A stretch of 64,000 nucleotides of DNA from positions 62,001 to 126,000 of the forward strand of contig JABFQY010000006.1 of the NCBI GenBank assembly GCA_013141415.1. Reading direction: 5' to 3'. Shown here piece by piece: positions 45,612 to 53,683 of the stretch (positions are counted from its first letter, which is position 1; each line of letters opens with the position of its first letter). A program made the translations under genes and the position numbers. Origin of the DNA: Kiritimatiellaceae bacterium (GTDB lineage Bacteria > Verrucomicrobiota > Kiritimatiellia > Kiritimatiellales > Tichowtungiaceae). Under the pieces are notes generated by a model. That model saw nothing but the letters and a program-made list of their open reading frames with translations, had not been told where the DNA came from and made no database searches.

Positions 45612-45640
45612 TTGAAGAACCGCCGCCAATACCCGATACT
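45612..45640 (+). promoter_or_regulatory. Candidate promoter of zwf
   Basis: TTGAAG, a 17-nt spacer and GATACT lie 28 bases before the zwf start, with ACGGAGA as ribosome-binding site between. Confidence 0.4.
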
Positions 45641-45667
45641 CGCCGCAACCTGAACGGAGATTGCCTC

Positions 45668-47158
45668 ATGTCCGCGCTTGAAGTCCGTATTGAAGAACCG
45701 GTGACCTTTGTCATTTTCGGCGCCTCCGGCGACCTGACCCGCCGGAAGCTGATGCCCGCTCTGTATACCTTGTTTAAGGAAGGCGCGCTGACCGGCAGTT
45801 TTTCCATCGTCGGCTTCGCCCGCCGCGACTATGACAACCTAAGTTTTTGCAAGCTGATGGCGGACGCTCTGCGCGAGCACAGCCGGACACCAACAGATGA
45901 CGTATCGTTAAAAGCGTTCTGCTCGCACTTGAGCTATCACCGCGGCGATCTGGCGGACGCGGCAGCCTACGCCGGACTTCAGGCGAAGTTTGAAAGCGGC
46001 GCCCTGCCCGCCAACCGGCTTTTCTATCTTTCCATCACACCCGACCTGACCGCCTCCACCGTAAGCTTTATAAAAAACGCCGGGCTGATTACGCCGCCGG
46101 ATTCAAAACCGTGGACGCGGGTCGTCGTGGAAAAACCATTCGGCCGCGACCTGCAAAGCGCCAAGGCACTGAATCAGGTTCTGCTCGGTCATTTGGACGA
46201 AAGTCAGATTTACCGGATCGATCACTATCTCGGCAAAGAAACCGTGCAGAACATTCTTTCGTTCCGTTTCGCCAACACGATTTTTGAACCGGTCTTCAAC
46301 CGTACCTATGTGGATCATATTCAGATCACCGCCGCCGAAACCGTCGGCATGGAAAGCGGACGCGGCGCGTTCTACGACCAGACCGGCGCACTGCGCGACA
46401 TGGTGGTCAACCATCTCTTCCAGTTACTCTGTCTGGTGACGATGGAGCCGCCGGACGGGCTGGATGCGCGTTCAATCCGTAACGAAAAAATGAAAATTCT
46501 GGGCGCACTGCGACTGGCCGACGCGACGAAAAACCATCCGGCGCTCTGCTTCGGTCAGTACAGCGGCGACGGAAAAACCAATGCCTTCCGCGACGAAGAG
46601 CGCGTCAGCCCGCAGTCGAATACCGAAACCTTCGCCGCCCTGCGGATGGATGTCGGCAACTGGCGCTGGGCCGGTGTTCCGGTTTATCTGCGTACCGGCA
46701 AGCGGCTGGCAAAAAAAACCACCGAGATTGCCATTCAGTTTAAAGCGCCTCCGCTGTCGCTCTTCCAGCACGTCGCCTGCAAAGGTGACGTATGCGACCT
46801 GACCGGCGTAAAGCCCAACACGCTGATCTTCCGGATTCAGCCGGACGAAGGCATTTTTCTGCAGGTTTCATCCAAACGCCCCAGCATGCAGATGGTGGTC
46901 GAAAGCGTGAATATGGATTTTTCCTATTCCGGCAAATGGAACAAAGCGCTGCCGGAAGCCTATGAGCGACTTCTGCTCGACGCCCTGCGCGGCGACTCGA
47001 CGCTCTTCACCCGCTCCGACGAAGTCGAAGCCGAATGGGCCGTCATTGATTCCATCCTCGCCGAAGCAAAAAACAAACCGTTCGCCTATCCGTCCGGCTC
47101 ATGGGGCCCGACGGAAGCCGATGCCGTCCTGTTTTCCGGTGTTTGGAAGAACGAATGA
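45668..47158 (+). CDS. zwf: Glucose-6-phosphate 1-dehydrogenase
   Basis: Zwf oxidises glucose-6-phosphate to the 6-phosphogluconolactone with NADP+ at the entrance of the oxidative pentose phosphate pathway. The 496-residue protein has the nucleotide motif GASGDLTRRKL and the catalytic RIDHYLGKE. The ATG at 45668 follows CGGAGA at a suitable distance and gives normal length; the upstream open frame to 45329 is antisense to lptF/G. Its stop overlaps the cutA start (ATGA). No pgl or gnd is present. Confidence 0.97.
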   Translation: MSALEVRIEEPVTFVIFGASGDLTRRKLMPALYTLFKEGALTGSFSIVGFARRDYDNLSFCKLMADALREHSRTPTDDVSLKAFCSHLSYHRGDLADAAAYAGLQAKFESGALPANRLFYLSITPDLTASTVSFIKNAGLITPPDSKPWTRVVVEKPFGRDLQSAKALNQVLLGHLDESQIYRIDHYLGKETVQNILSFRFANTIFEPVFNRTYVDHIQITAAETVGMESGRGAFYDQTGALRDMVVNHLFQLLCLVTMEPPDGLDARSIRNEKMKILGALRLADATKNHPALCFGQYSGDGKTNAFRDEERVSPQSNTETFAALRMDVGNWRWAGVPVYLRTGKRLAKKTTEIAIQFKAPPLSLFQHVACKGDVCDLTGVKPNTLIFRIQPDEGIFLQVSSKRPSMQMVVESVNMDFSYSGKWNKALPEAYERLLLDALRGDSTLFTRSDEVEAEWAVIDSILAEAKNKPFAYPSGSWGPTEADAVLFSGVWKNE

Positions 47159-47469
47159 ACAACAAACTGATTTATGTCACCGCACCGTCGCGTGAAGAAG
47201 CCGAGCGGATTGCGGAAGCCGTCGTCACCGAACGGCTGGCGGCCTGTGCCAATATTCTCGACGGCGTCACGTCCCTCTTTCACTGGGAAGGAAAACTCTG
47301 CCGCGAAAACGAAGCGGTGCTGATTCTGAAAACGACAGAAGAAAAAACCGCCGCGCTGACTGCACGGATCAAAGAACTCCACTCCTACGAGTGTCCGTGC
47401 GTCGTCGTCCTGCCGATCGAAGGCGGAAATCCGGCGTTTCTGGAATGGATTCAGCACGAAGTCCGCTAA
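47155..47469 (+). CDS. cutA: Divalent-cation tolerance protein CutA
   Basis: The 104-residue protein matches CutA1: 'YVTAPSREEAERIAEAVV' then ERLAACANI, 'SLFHWEGKLCRENEAVLILK' and 'YECPCVVVLPIEGGN'. CutA1 is a stable trimer whose link to copper tolerance in E. coli is indirect; its exact function is still unsettled. It is coupled to zwf by a 4-bp overlap and overlaps the convergent cvfB-like gene by four bases. Confidence 0.93.
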   Translation: MNNKLIYVTAPSREEAERIAEAVVTERLAACANILDGVTSLFHWEGKLCRENEAVLILKTTEEKTAALTARIKELHSYECPCVVVLPIEGGNPAFLEWIQHEVR

Positions 47470-48296
47470 GTCAGCTTCGTTCCGTTGTTCTCAAACGTAA
47501 TCAGCCGCTTTTTGTAGAGCGCGCCGATGGCCTGTTTGTAGGTTTTCTTGCTGACGCCGAACAGACGATAGATTTCTTCCGGCGGAGTTTTGTCGGTGAC
47601 CGGCATGAACCCGCCCTGCGCTTTGATGTGATTGAGAATGACATCCGTAAGGTCGGTCACTTTTTCAAAGCCGGGTTTATGAAGACACAGATCGATCTTA
47701 CCGTCGGATCGCACCTGTTTGATGAAGCCGGCAATTTTCTGGCCGCGCTCCAGAGGCTGAAAAACGTCGTTGTAAAAAAGAATGCCCCAGTGCCTGCCGT
47801 TGACGATGGCTTTGTAGCCGAGATCGGTTTTGTCGCAGATCATCAGCTTCACCGCTTCGCTGTGCTTATAGGCTGGCGGCGTGCGGTCGAGGAATTTATC
47901 GAGCTTGGACGAGGCGGCGATGCGTCCGCTGGCTTCGTCGAGATAGATGTACACGATGTAATGCTGCCGCTCGAACATTTCCACCTTCTGCTCGCGGAAC
48001 GGTACAAACAAATCTTTCGGCAAGCCCCAGTCGAGAAACGCGCCGATACCGGTGACGGATGCCACGCGCAAACAGGCGAACTCGCCGACCTGCGCCAGCG
48101 GCTTCAGCGTAGTGGCGGTCAGACGGTCTTCGGAATCGCTCATCAGAAAAACTTCAATAACGTCGCCGACTTCCCACTCTTTTGGAACATAGCGATTGGG
48201 CATCAGAATTTCGCCCAGATTTCCGCCGTCAAGCATCAGGCCGCAGTCCGTTGCCCGTAGCACCGGCAGCCAGTTGGTTTTTCCTATTTCAGCCAT
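47466..48296 (-). CDS. CvfB-like S1-domain RNA-binding protein
   Basis: The 276-residue protein has the CvfB/YitL plan: repeated S1-type domains ('VASVTGIGAFLDWGLPKDLF' and 'GQKIAGFIKQVRSDGKIDL') and a C-terminal winged-helix ('FGVSKKTYKQAIGALYKKRL'). In Staphylococcus CvfB binds RNA and affects virulence-gene expression. A similar RNA-binding role is likely here, with unknown targets. The leader contains a CCTAAAG/GGTCTAAAG-type simple repeat. Confidence 0.88.
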   Translation of the reverse strand: MAEIGKTNWLPVLRATDCGLMLDGGNLGEILMPNRYVPKEWEVGDVIEVFLMSDSEDRLTATTLKPLAQVGEFACLRVASVTGIGAFLDWGLPKDLFVPFREQKVEMFERQHYIVYIYLDEASGRIAASSKLDKFLDRTPPAYKHSEAVKLMICDKTDLGYKAIVNGRHWGILFYNDVFQPLERGQKIAGFIKQVRSDGKIDLCLHKPGFEKVTDLTDVILNHIKAQGGFMPVTDKTPPEEIYRLFGVSKKTYKQAIGALYKKRLITFENNGTKLT

Positions 48297-48312
48297 CTTG
48301 TTGTCTCGGGTT

Positions 48313-48342
48313 TCCTAAAGTCCAATGCCTAAGGTCTAAAGC
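48313..48342. repeat. Simple repeat in the cvfB leader
   Basis: CCTAAAGTCCAATGCCTAAG followed by GTCTAAAGCC is an imperfect tandem of CTAAAG-type units. A related repeat is read through in the neighbouring ABC-F gene at 48580-48642. Confidence 0.5.
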
Positions 48343-48348
48343 CTCTCT

Positions 48349-50256
48349 TCAGCCGCCGAGGCGCTCCGCCTCTTCGAGCCACTTTGATTCAAGAGCGTTC
48401 AGCTTTTTCGTAACAGCGGAAAGCTGGATGTTAAGCGCGGCATAGTCAAGAGCCGCGTCACCGCTAGCGAGCTGTTCGCAGACCGTGCGCTGTTCGGCGT
48501 GCAGCTTTTCCATATCCACTTCCATCTTGCGCAACACCTTCTGCGCTTCGCGATCCTGTGCTCTTGCTTTGCGGGCGGCTTGAGGATTGAGGTTTGAGGG
48601 TTGAGGTTCCAGACTTTGGACTTTCGACTTTGGACTTTCGACTGCTTCCTGTTTCGCCGTCTTCTCCAGATAGTAGTCGTACCCGCCGGGATAACTGACG
48701 ACGCCGTTCGAGCCGATGGAAATAATATGATCCGCTGCGCCGCGCACAAAGGCGACGTCGTGGCTGACGAAGCAGACCGTGCCTTTGTATTCCTTGATCG
48801 CCTTTTCGAGCGCTTCACGTCCGTTGATGTCGAGGTTGGTGGTCGGCTCGTCGAGCAGCAGAAAGTTCGGCGGGTTGATGAAAATACGGGCGAAGGCGAG
48901 GCGGATTTTTTCTCCGCCGCTCAGTACGCCGGACGGTTTATTCACCGCGTCGCCGCTGAAGCCGAACGAGCCGAGCAGTCCGCGCACATCGCGTTCCTGC
49001 ACCGCGGAGTTGGCATTACGGATAATTGTCAGCAGCGACTGATCGGGCGGCATGGTTTCGGCGAAGTCCTGCGACTGATAACCGAGCACCACTTTATGTC
49101 CGGTCTGCCGCGTTCCCGTCTGCGGCGTCAGCGCTCCGGCCAGTACGCGCAACAGCGTGGTTTTGCCCATGCCGTTGTAGCCGACCAGCGCGATCTTCTG
49201 TCCGTGGCCGATTTCCAGATTCACGTCGCGCAGAATCTGCCGCTTGCCGTCGTAGGAAAAACTCATGTCTTTGACCGACATAATATGCGCGCCGCAGTGC
49301 GGCGGCGGCGGAATCCGCAGTTTGGAAAAATTCGGCGGCGCGACCGGCGCTTTCACCACGTCCATCTTTTCGAGCATTTTGATGCGGCTCTGCACCTGCG
49401 CCGCCTTGGTGGCCTGCGCGCGGAACCGGCTGATGAAACTTTCGAGATGTTCCTTCTGCTCGATGTAATTCCGGTACGCCGCTTCCTGCTGCATGTGCCG
49501 CTGTTCGCGCTCCCGGATGTAATAGGTATAGCCGCCGGAATATTTCGTCACCGCACCGCCGCAGATTTCGAGCGTGCGGTCGGTGAGCGTTTCGAGCAGG
49601 TAACGGTCGTGGGAAATCAAAAGCATCGTTCCTTCGAAGCCGCGCAGAAAGCGCTGAAGCCATTCGACGGCAGGCAGGTCGAGATAGTTCGACGGTTCGT
49701 CGAGCAGCAGAATGTCGGGCCGCGCAATCAGCGTACGCACCAGTTCGGCGCGCATCTGCCAGCCGCCGCTGAACGAGCGGAACGGATTGGCAAACTCGCT
49801 TTCCTTAAAGCCGAGTCCGCTCAGCGCGGCTTCGGCGCGCGCTTTCAGATCGTAGCCGCCGAGATGTTCGAATTCGTGCTGAAGATCGCCAAGCCGATGA
49901 AGCATCCGCTCCTGCTCCGCGCCGGTGGCCGTCAGCAGATCGTGCTCAATCCGGTGAATTTCTTCGATCATCGGTTTGAGCTCTGGAATGGCGTTGCAGG
50001 AATAATCGAGCAGCGAGCCGTCCTGTGCATGAGCGTGAAGCTGCTGGTGCAGATGGCCAAGGCGGACGTTTTTCGGCATCGTGATGTCGCCGCTGTCCGC
50101 CGACATTTCGTCGCTGATCAGGCTGAAAATCGTACTTTTGCCCGCGCCGTTCGGGCCGACCACGCCGACGTGCTCGCCGGAATTGATACGGAACGAAACC
50201 TTATCCAGCACTTCCTGCGTGCCGAACCGTTTACTCACCTGGATGAAATCTATCAT
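48349..50256 (-). CDS. ABC-F family ATPase
   Basis: The 635-residue soluble protein has two ABC domains. The first has GPNGAGKST and a signature in 'FSGGWQMRAELVRTL'; the second has 'VGYNGMGKTTLLRVL' and LSGGEKIRLAFARI. An interdomain linker near residues 235-315 and a C-terminal coiled coil ('KVLRKMEVDMEKLHAEQ') complete the ABC-F plan (YdiF/Uup type). These proteins bind the ribosomal E site and relieve stalling, or act in DNA maintenance (Uup). About twenty residues before the coiled coil ('SPKSKVQSLEPQPSNLNP') are encoded by a tandem simple repeat and have probably been acquired recently. Confidence 0.92.
   Translation of the reverse strand: MIDFIQVSKRFGTQEVLDKVSFRINSGEHVGVVGPNGAGKSTIFSLISDEMSADSGDITMPKNVRLGHLHQQLHAHAQDGSLLDYSCNAIPELKPMIEEIHRIEHDLLTATGAEQERMLHRLGDLQHEFEHLGGYDLKARAEAALSGLGFKESEFANPFRSFSGGWQMRAELVRTLIARPDILLLDEPSNYLDLPAVEWLQRFLRGFEGTMLLISHDRYLLETLTDRTLEICGGAVTKYSGGYTYYIREREQRHMQQEAAYRNYIEQKEHLESFISRFRAQATKAAQVQSRIKMLEKMDVVKAPVAPPNFSKLRIPPPPHCGAHIMSVKDMSFSYDGKRQILRDVNLEIGHGQKIALVGYNGMGKTTLLRVLAGALTPQTGTRQTGHKVVLGYQSQDFAETMPPDQSLLTIIRNANSAVQERDVRGLLGSFGFSGDAVNKPSGVLSGGEKIRLAFARIFINPPNFLLLDEPTTNLDINGREALEKAIKEYKGTVCFVSHDVAFVRGAADHIISIGSNGVVSYPGGYDYYLEKTAKQEAVESPKSKVQSLEPQPSNLNPQAARKARAQDREAQKVLRKMEVDMEKLHAEQRTVCEQLASGDAALDYAALNIQLSAVTKKLNALESKWLEEAERLGG
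48580..48642. repeat. Tandem simple repeat inside the ABC-F coding region
   Basis: Units of TTGAGGA/TTGAGGG at 48580-48606 and GACTTTGG/ACTTTCGA at 48612-48642 run in tandem. They are translated in frame as a Ser/Pro/Gln/Asn-rich insert in the linker before the C-terminal coiled coil. Confidence 0.75.
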
Positions 50257-50348
50257 GAGGGCAAGGCTTCTACCGGATATTCCACAGTTTGCAAAGCAAC
50301 AGCATCAGTTATACAAAATTACCTGAATCATCCGTACCGTTTATTCTG

Positions 50349-50411
50349 GTATGTAGTACCGGCTTTAGCCGGAACAGCTTGGGAACCGCCTGAAGGCGGG
50401 ACTACATACCC
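50349..50411. repeat. Double-hairpin repeat, family B, copy 1
   Basis: Outer arms GTATGTAGT and ACTACATAC enclose two hairpins, CCGGCTTTAGCCGG and CCGCCTGAAGGCGG, giving a cloverleaf-like shape. Copy 2 lies about 115 bases downstream. Confidence 0.85.
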
Positions 50412-50463
50412 GTTCCAATCATGTGAAACCTGACCGCATCGCATCATCAGTGCCGTTTATTTT

Positions 50464-50523
50464 GGTATGTAGTACCGGCTTTAGCCGGAACCGTTGGAGC
50501 CGCCTGAAGGCGGGACTACATGC
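50464..50523. repeat. Double-hairpin repeat, family B, copy 2
   Basis: This has the same arms and two inner hairpins as copy 1 in the same orientation, with a slightly shorter middle. The flank CCGTTTATT before the repeat is shared too, so the unit was probably duplicated in tandem. Confidence 0.85.
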
Positions 50524-50534
50524 CCGCTCCAATC

Positions 50535-50619
50535 GATGGAGGGCGGGCTTCGGCGAGCTCAGTCGAGCCGCGCTCCGTCGCCGCCGGAAAAGGTTTCGAC
50601 GGAGCGAAACCCTCCAATC
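50535..50619. repeat. Palindrome related to the RAYT-flanking REPs
   Basis: GATGGAGGG and CCCTCCAATC form outer arms, and CGCTCCGTCG and CGACGGAGCG form inner arms. The GCGCTCCGTC block is shared with the REPs at 61554-61609 and 62086-62141, here as a tail-to-tail pair. Confidence 0.7.
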
Positions 50620-50905
50620 AGGTGGAACGCGCCGTCCCGGCGCGTTAAAAAAAGACAGGGCAACCGGCCTGTGGTGAGCGTTGTCGAACCAGACGGTTGC
50701 GATACGTACCGCCGGCGTCTCGCCGGCCTTGAATATACCGCTGGTTTAAAACGTGCCCGGCCTGTCACGCCGAAGCTTTGCAAAGGCGACAGATCACGTT
50801 CCACCTTGCTTCCGGTTTATTCAACTCTTGCCGCCCCCGAACCGCCGCGCTACATTCGCGCCGTTGGTAATTAACCTGTAAAAACTGAAGTAAGGCTAAA
50901 ACACT

Positions 50906-51319
50906 GTTAGGCGTCATGCGTACACTCCTGCTCATCGCGTTCGCCGTCATCCTCACCGGATGCGCCTCTCGCTCTCAGCGCGAGGTGGCGCGCGTCAGCG
51001 TAGCCTCAGACCCGGCATCACTTTCTTTAGAGCGCGGCTACAACGATTATGTTCGTCGTGCCATTCTCGCCGACGGTACGGAGGCAGGCGTTATTAGTTG
51101 TCGTGATGGCAGTTCATCACGCTTTTGGTTTCGTTCTCATCATCTCACGCACGATGATGGCGGCACCCTATTCCGGTTCTCCGACGGCACAGAGGTTTTC
51201 ATGTCAGGTTGGTTTTGCTGCGAGGTTCAGTTGCCGGAGAAGCAGCTTGCATCTTTGGTCGAGTTGCGAGCCTTCATTCGAGAGCACGACGGCATCAGCC
51301 CATGATAATGACGCCTAAC
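50906..51319. other. Cassette-like segment bounded by a 10-bp inverted repeat
   Basis: GTTAGGCGTC at 50906-50915 touches the ATG of the lipoprotein gene, and its exact complement GACGCCTAAC lies at 51310-51319, five bases after the stop. These match the attC core consensus (GTTRRRY and RYYYAAC) and its usual position around an integron cassette gene. A full folded attC and an integrase are not visible, so the call is tentative. Confidence 0.35.
50916..51305 (+). CDS. Small lipoprotein of unknown function, possibly cassette-borne
   Basis: The 129-residue product has a lipoprotein signal ending at LTGC (Cys16). The mature part has no family I recognise; it contains 'FRFSDGTEVFMSGWFCCEV' near residues 86-104 and is otherwise polar. 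Codon use is richer in T-ending codons than the neighbours, which fits recent acquisition. There is no Shine-Dalgarno sequence before the ATG; the attC-like box GTTAGGCGTC occupies that place, as in integron cassettes. No operon partner. Confidence 0.6.
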   Translation: MRTLLLIAFAVILTGCASRSQREVARVSVASDPASLSLERGYNDYVRRAILADGTEAGVISCRDGSSSRFWFRSHHLTHDDGGTLFRFSDGTEVFMSGWFCCEVQLPEKQLASLVELRAFIREHDGISP

Positions 51320-51327
51320 TTGGGTCG

Positions 51328-51441
51328 TTACCTAAAGAACCCATCAACCGCTCTACGAATCGCGGCGTAGTTCGCCGGAATAAACTGATGAGCTTGGATA
51401 CCGGCGGCGAGGGAAGCTTCGACGTTGCGAGCGCAGATTAC
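51328..51441 (-). pseudogene. Remnant of a second HAD phosphatase gene (C-terminal end)
   Basis: On the minus strand the frame ending at TAA (51328-51330) reads 'AGIQAHQFIPANYAAIRRAV' shortly before the stop. This is almost identical to the end of the intact HAD gene 1.6 kb away ('AGIQAHQFIPANYAAIQKEV'). Homology stops near 51441 and no start or catalytic region remains. Confidence 0.75.
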
Positions 51442-51570
51442 GGCATTCAGCAGTACGGATTCATTAAAGCAGCCTGATGTTTTTCGACGTTGTTATCTTA
51501 AAACCAAGACGTTACCGTCCAGCGACGGTTGAATATTGACAGCACCGGTGGCACAGCAAAAAGGCGAGAT

Positions 51571-52935
51571 GTGAACAAATACACTTTAAGAGAACGGGAT
51601 GTACTGCTTGATGATTCGTGGGATGTAATCGTTGCCGGCGGCGGACCGGCGGGTTGCGCGGCGGCGGCCGCCGCCGCACGAGAGGGAGCAAAAACTCTTC
51701 TGATTGAGGCAACCGGCGCTCTGGGCGGAATGGGCACATCCGGTCTGGTGCCAGCGTGGTGTCCGTTCACAGACAAAAACCGGATCATCTACGGCGGAAT
51801 GGCTGAACAGATCCTCCGGCAGTGCATCTCCGGCATGCCGCATGTCCCGAAGGAGTGTTTTGACTGGATCCCGATCGACGCAGAATTGCTCAAACGCATT
51901 TATGACGATCTTGTGACTCAACAGGGTGTAACCGTGCTGTTTAATACTCTGATGACAGGTGTTGAGTGTGATGCCACCGGCCATGTTGACGCCATCCTCG
52001 TGGCCGGCAAAAGCGGCCTTACAGCTCATAAAGCGAAGGTTTATATTGATGCAACCGGCGATGCTGATCTTGCTGCATGGGCCGGCGCGGCATACAACAA
52101 AGGAGATGCGAAGGGGGATTTGCAGCCGGCCACGCATTGTTTCACATTGACCAATGTCGATATGTACGCCTATCAGCACTGCGGCAGTATTAAGTTCGGC
52201 GCAGATAAAGACGTGATTGACGACATCGTGGCCTCGGGCAAATACCCTGAGATTCCTGACACCCATGCGTGCTCCGCCATCATCGGCCCAGGTGCCATCG
52301 GGTTCAATGCCGGACACATTTGGTCGGTCGACAATACAAACCCGTTTTCTTCAAGCAAGGCTTTGATGCAGGGAAGAAAAATCGCCAAAGCTTTCCGCGA
52401 CGCATGCGCTGAGTTTTTTCCAAAAGCCTTTGCGAACGCTCACCTCACTCAAACCGCGTCTCTTCTGGGTATCCGGGAAACGCGGCGTATCGTTGGCGAC
52501 TACGTGCTGACCCTAAACGATTACTCTTCCCGCCGAAGCTTTTCCGATGAAATATGCCGGAACAGCTATTTTATAGATATTCACATAGCTGAAGACGAAG
52601 CCGGAAGCGGCAGCCACATAACGGCGGCGGCAAGCCAGCTTGTGAGTTACAAACAAGGAGAATCGCACGGGATACCGTACCGGTGTCTTACACCAAAAGG
52701 CCTTTCAAACGTTCTCGTTGCTGGCCGATGCATTTCCACAGATCGATCTGTCCAGGGCAGCACACGTATTATGCCGGTCTGCCTCTGCACAGGGGAGGCT
52801 GCGGGTATTGCAGCAACCATGGCAGCAAGAGCAGACATCGCAGATGTTCATGCCGTGGACACCGACACACTGAGACGCCGAATCAGAGACTGCGGAGCCT
52901 ACCTGCCCGAAATCGAAGCCCCAAACAAACTCTGA
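51571..52935 (+). CDS. FAD-dependent oxidoreductase (FAD_oxidored family)
   Basis: The 454-residue protein has an N-terminal FAD-binding motif 'VIVAGGGPAGCAAAAAAARE', then 'EATGALGGMGTSGLVPAW', and a late FAD motif 'NVLVAGRCISTDRSVQG'. This matches the PF12831 group, common next to glycan-degradation genes in PVC bacteria, with unknown substrates. The GTG at 51571 has GGCGAG upstream and is preferred over a TTG at 51529. No signal peptide. Base composition is lower in GC than nearby core genes, and the gene lies between a HAD remnant and the intact HAD gene, so it looks inserted. Confidence 0.82.
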   Translation: MNKYTLRERDVLLDDSWDVIVAGGGPAGCAAAAAAAREGAKTLLIEATGALGGMGTSGLVPAWCPFTDKNRIIYGGMAEQILRQCISGMPHVPKECFDWIPIDAELLKRIYDDLVTQQGVTVLFNTLMTGVECDATGHVDAILVAGKSGLTAHKAKVYIDATGDADLAAWAGAAYNKGDAKGDLQPATHCFTLTNVDMYAYQHCGSIKFGADKDVIDDIVASGKYPEIPDTHACSAIIGPGAIGFNAGHIWSVDNTNPFSSSKALMQGRKIAKAFRDACAEFFPKAFANAHLTQTASLLGIRETRRIVGDYVLTLNDYSSRRSFSDEICRNSYFIDIHIAEDEAGSGSHITAAASQLVSYKQGESHGIPYRCLTPKGLSNVLVAGRCISTDRSVQGSTRIMPVCLCTGEAAGIAATMAARADIADVHAVDTDTLRRRIRDCGAYLPEIEAPNKL

Positions 52936-52957
52936 CGGTGCGGCTGGGTGAAACTCG

Positions 52958-53569
52958 TCATGCGAGCAGGAAAAATGTATCCACCTCTTTTTGAATCGCG
53001 GCGTAGTTCGCCGGAATAAACTGATGGGCTTGAATACCGGCGGCGCGGGCGGCTTCGATGTTGCGTTCCAGATCGTCGAGAAACAGGCACTGTTCACCTT
53101 TTACGCCAAGATCGTCCAGCATGTGGCGGTAGATTTCGGCGTTCGGTTTGCGGGCGCCGACCTGATAGGAAAGAAACAGACCGGTCGCTCCGTCAAAAAA
53201 TCCCGGCCAGTTGCGTTCAATCGCGTCGATGTGGTGTTCGGCGATGTTGCTGAGCGTGTAAACCGGCAGGCCGCGCACAATCGCGTCGCGGAACATTTCG
53301 TAGCCGGTCGGGTTGACGGTGAACATTTTCTGCCAGACGCCGATCAGTGTATCGACCGTCCACGATAATCCTTTGGCTTCGTTCAGATAATCGACGAACG
53401 CTTCATCGCTGATGACGCCCTCTTCGACCGCGTGGTGCATATCGAGGTCGCGTTCCGTCGGCGGCTCGACCGGCGTGCCGGAATCGTCGGCGATCTGCTG
53501 GAGCAGAACCTGAAAGTCAAAGTCCACCAGCACGTTGCCAATATCGAAAATAAAGTATTTTTTCTGCAT
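52958..53569 (-). CDS. HAD-IA family phosphatase (YihX-like)
   Basis: The 203-residue protein has the nucleophile motif 'FIFDIGNVLVDFDF', where the second acidic residue of DxD is replaced by Gly as in YihX-type proteins, 'TLSNIAEHH' (motif II), the Lys in 'GARKPNAEIY' and 'FLDDLERNIEAA' (motif IV). YihX dephosphorylates alpha-D-glucose-1-phosphate; a sugar-phosphate substrate is likely here. The ATG at 53569 starts the fold directly. A second, decayed copy of its 3' end lies at 51328-51441. Confidence 0.87.
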   Translation of the reverse strand: MQKKYFIFDIGNVLVDFDFQVLLQQIADDSGTPVEPPTERDLDMHHAVEEGVISDEAFVDYLNEAKGLSWTVDTLIGVWQKMFTVNPTGYEMFRDAIVRGLPVYTLSNIAEHHIDAIERNWPGFFDGATGLFLSYQVGARKPNAEIYRHMLDDLGVKGEQCLFLDDLERNIEAARAAGIQAHQFIPANYAAIQKEVDTFFLLA

Positions 53570-53632
53570 AAGGCCGGAAAGTTTCCAAGGTTTGGGGAAA
53601 TGAGCAATACAAATTTCAGAACTCCGTAAAAA

Positions 53633-53660
53633 TTGCATTTATTCCGCGCTCTGCTACCAT
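53633..53660 (+). promoter_or_regulatory. Promoter of the isochorismatase-like gene
   Basis: TTGCAT, a 16-nt spacer and TACCAT lie 23 bases before the ATG, with AAGGAG between. Confidence 0.5.
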
Positions 53661-53683
53661 GCGTCGCTTCCAAGGAGTCATTC

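Larger units (their letters stand above)
50257..50915. repeat. REP cluster upstream of the cassette-like lipoprotein gene
   Basis: This 659-bp stretch has no supported gene. It holds two direct copies of a double-hairpin repeat, a larger palindrome related to the RAYT-flanking REPs, and several short perfect hairpins (for example 50626-50646 and 50711-50727). GGTGGAACG near 50621 and CGTTCCACC near 50798 could be the outer ends of a nested element. The only open frames here read through repeats. Confidence 0.7.

Noticed and set aside
45329-45667. Upstream extension of zwf by 113 codons
   Set aside because: It is antisense to the lptF/G-like gene, and the ATG at 45668 has a ribosome-binding site and matches family length.
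48601-50433. Plus-strand frame of 610 codons opposite the ABC-F gene
   Set aside because: The ABC-F gene is certain, and the plus frame lacks a ribosome-binding site and any family match.
50349-50806. CRISPR array
   Set aside because: Repeats are few, palindromic, unevenly spaced and of several families, with no cas genes.
50423-50874. Two short plus-strand frames in the REP cluster
   Set aside because: They read through palindromes and have no start signal or domain.
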